Positions 60,242 to 64,000 of a DNA stretch of 64,000 nucleotides are shown here, piece by piece. The stretch comes from Cacajao melanocephalus (Eukaryota; Chordata; Mammalia; Primates; Pitheciidae). The position numbers and the translations under genes were made by a program. The stretch is taken from the NCBI GenBank assembly GCA_963573385.1, contig CAUYLG010075822.1, positions 150,843-214,842 of the forward strand, read 5' to 3'. How positions within the stretch are numbered: the first letter of the stretch is position 1; every line of letters starts with the position of its first letter. The notes below the pieces were generated by a model, which was not told the DNA's origin, ran no database searches, and saw only the letters and a program-made list of their open reading frames with translations.

Positions 60242-60352
60242 AGGGAGGGAGGGAGGGAGGAAAGGAGGGAAGATGGAAAGGAGGGAGGGAGGGAAGGAGG
60301 GAGGGAGGAAGGAAGGAAGGAAGGAAGGAAGGAAGGAAGGAAGGAAGGTAGG
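60242..60352. repeat. GGGA/GGAA microsatellite
   Basis: GGGAGG units grade into about 11 uninterrupted GGAA units (about 60306-60350). The tract abuts the truncated end of an antisense Alu. Confidence 0.95.
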
Positions 60353-60791
60353 CTGGCTAGTTAGTTCCTTGGGTATGTCTATGCAAACCTAACCCCAAAG
60401 GTTGAGGAAGGCAAGAAGCCAAAGAAAGAGGCCGAAAAATCCAGTTTCTCAGAAAGAGACATTGAGTAGGGACTTACAAACAGAAGTCAGGTCTCAGGTG
60501 GCCACAAGACAGTGGATGCCCGCACCTACCCTCCAGAAAGTATCCTTCCTATAGTAAGCTTTTAGGGTAGACAGGTGCAGCTGGTCATGCCTCAGACTTT
60601 CTTGCAAAACTTGTGAGCAACAAAGAGGTTAGAAAAATACCTTTAGGAGAGGTTATCTATGCTATGGGAACACCTTGGTATCCAGGAGTCAAACATCAGT
60701 CATCATGGCGGTTTGCTTCACGATGGTGTCGCTCTTACACTCTTGTTCTTCCTATTGCAGAAAAGAGGCTGCTTTCCTACAATAGGTAGAG
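60353..60791. other. Unnamed repeat-like or unique DNA
   Basis: Could be an old LTR by texture, but no diagnostic block. Confidence 0.3.
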
Positions 60792-60911
60792 AGGCTGGGT
60801 GCCATGTGATCCCAGCACTTTGGGAGACCAAGGCAGGAGAATCACTTGAGGCCAGGAGTTTGAGACCAGCCCAAGAAACAGTGAGAACTCATCTCTATAA
60901 AAAGTTGAAAA
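60792..60911 (+). mobile_element. Alu left arm (J-like), outer copy
   Basis: Probably continues at 61176-61348. Confidence 0.85.
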
Positions 60912-61348
<437 letters not shown>

Positions 61349-61674
61349 GTAAAATAAATATACAAGATATATATTGCATATACATATATTTCAGTTAAAA
61401 TATATAAAATATAAAATTATATATTTCATTACATGCCTCGGATTCTCCAGAGTGGCCATGACAACCAGTGTCTCTCAAGATGGCTGTTGCAGTGTCAGCA
61501 TGGCTCCCAGAGTGGGTAAAGCAAAGCCCCCAGTGGACCCTCAAGGGAGCTGGAACATCAGTGGGAAATCACCTTTGTTGTAGTAAGCCACTGAGACGGG
61601 GACAGTCTGTCAGCTGAGCCTCTTTGCCTGAGGCATGCCTGATGCTGAGCGTGTCCTTTCCGAGTTCTCCTTTC
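61349..61674. other. AT-rich, then unique DNA before the minisatellite
   Basis: The part around 61,560 (GTAAGCCACTGAGAC) faintly recalls a MaLR LTR end. Confidence 0.3.
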
Positions 61675-61920
61675 AGTCGACATCAGTCTAAGTCAGTCTA
61701 TGCCAGTCTATGTCCATTTACATCAGTCTGTCAGTCCACGTCAGTGCGCGTCAGCCTACGTCAGTCTACGTCAGCCTACGCCAGCCTACGTCAGCCTACG
61801 TCAGTTTTCGTCCGTCTACGTCAGCCTACGTCAGTTCATGTCAGTCTACGTCAGCCTACGCCAGTTCATGTCAGTCTATGTCAGGCTACGTCAGGCTACG
61901 TCAGTCTATGTCAGTCTGTA
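61675..61920. repeat. 10-bp minisatellite, about 24 units
   Basis: The unit is TCAGCCTACG or TCAGTCTACG, with TATG/CATG variants. Because 10 is not a multiple of 3, each frame encodes the same 10-residue cycle and all three stay open. TACGTCA, containing the CREB half-site CGTCA, recurs through the centre. Confidence 0.92.
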
Positions 61921-62061
61921 AAAGGGATTTTTGCTGAAACATTTTCTTGTTATGCCTGTGGCTAGCCACCCTTACAGGAAAAAAACGTCAATGTTATCAG
62001 AAATATTTTATGCATATTCAAGTGAAATCACACTTTTTCTCTTTTTTTATAACACAAATGA

Positions 62062-62449
<388 letters not shown>

Positions 62450-62807
62450 TCCTCATCATTTTTTATAGCAAAATTATATTTCATTGCTAGAATGTAGCAA
62501 TATTTATTTATTTAACCAGTGCCCTATTGATGGACCTTTGAGAAGCTTCTAATATTTTGCTATTACAAACAATACTGGGTTAACCTTCAGTATACTGGAA
62601 AAAGGAATTGTTATATAAAATTTATCTCGGGTCCAAAGGACCTTTTTCATTATATTTATATTTTAAGTAGCTTCATGAATAATTCATAGAATAATAAAGG
62701 GATAGTAACAAACAACCTTATTAGAAATGATAATAAGAATGTAAGTGTAGGAAACCCAAATTTCAACCCCAAATTTTCCTGTTTTGAAAGTGTATATACC
62801 AAGAAAG
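62450..62807. other. AT-rich DNA
   Basis: Nothing firm; possibly old L1 3' UTR-like sequence. Confidence 0.35.

Positions 62808-64000
<1,193 letters not shown>

Noticed and set aside
61675..61920. CRISPR-like array or repeat protein (10-residue cycle)
   Set aside because: Continuous 10-bp satellite without spacers. The open frames follow from the period.

Overview
This window is primate nuclear DNA, most likely human or another catarrhine, chromosome 14q32-like. About 70 Alu copies are visible, including AluY-type ones. They are interspersed with old L1, MIR/L2, MaLR and ERV fragments and a Tigger DNA transposon. The single intron-containing protein gene reads as EIF5 (translation initiation factor 5).

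Layout. Positions 1-29,270 are gene-poor, Alu-dense intergenic DNA. They hold an RPL39 retropseudogene (about 1,518-1,875), a decayed Tigger1 element with transposase remnants (about 2,875-5,948), an old L1 fragment (about 10,895-12,300), a solo-LTR-like element with TATA box and poly(A) signal (about 13,975-14,540), a 5S rRNA pseudogene inside an L2 (15,350-15,440), an MLT1-type LTR split by an Alu (about 22,195-22,915), a 27-bp minisatellite (about 22,990-23,355) and an L1 3' end (about 26,090-27,480).

Positions about 29,400-31,200 are a CpG island carrying the EIF5 promoter (CCAAT boxes, GC box) and two noncoding first exons. EIF5 runs on the + strand to a stop at 37,241. It has ten coding exons with canonical GT-AG junctions and encodes 430 residues with no frameshift. 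The H/ACA snoRNA SNORA28 lies in one intron (33,905-34,030). The 5' leader holds upstream ORFs in poor start context, one overlapping the main start codon, which fits the known translational autoregulation of eIF5. Poly(A) signals follow at 37,522, 38,058 and 38,805.

Positions about 39,000-64,000 are again intergenic. A decayed provirus (43,972-48,348) with two LTRs, a tRNA-Leu-type primer-binding site and a polypurine tract is inserted into an old L1. A roughly 600-bp Alu-Alu dimer is present twice in inverted orientation (56,942-57,553 and 57,838-58,442), and the second copy carries its own target-site duplication. There is also a 10-bp minisatellite of CRE half-sites (about 61,675-61,920), a GGAA microsatellite and a long CT tract.

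I saw no prokaryote-style operon, CRISPR array or novel multi-gene system. The most interesting items are the EIF5 leader uORFs, the retroposed Alu dimer, the CRE-half-site minisatellite and the proviral skeleton. Repeat boundaries are by eye, roughly +/-10-20 bp, and subfamily labels rest on a few diagnostic positions.
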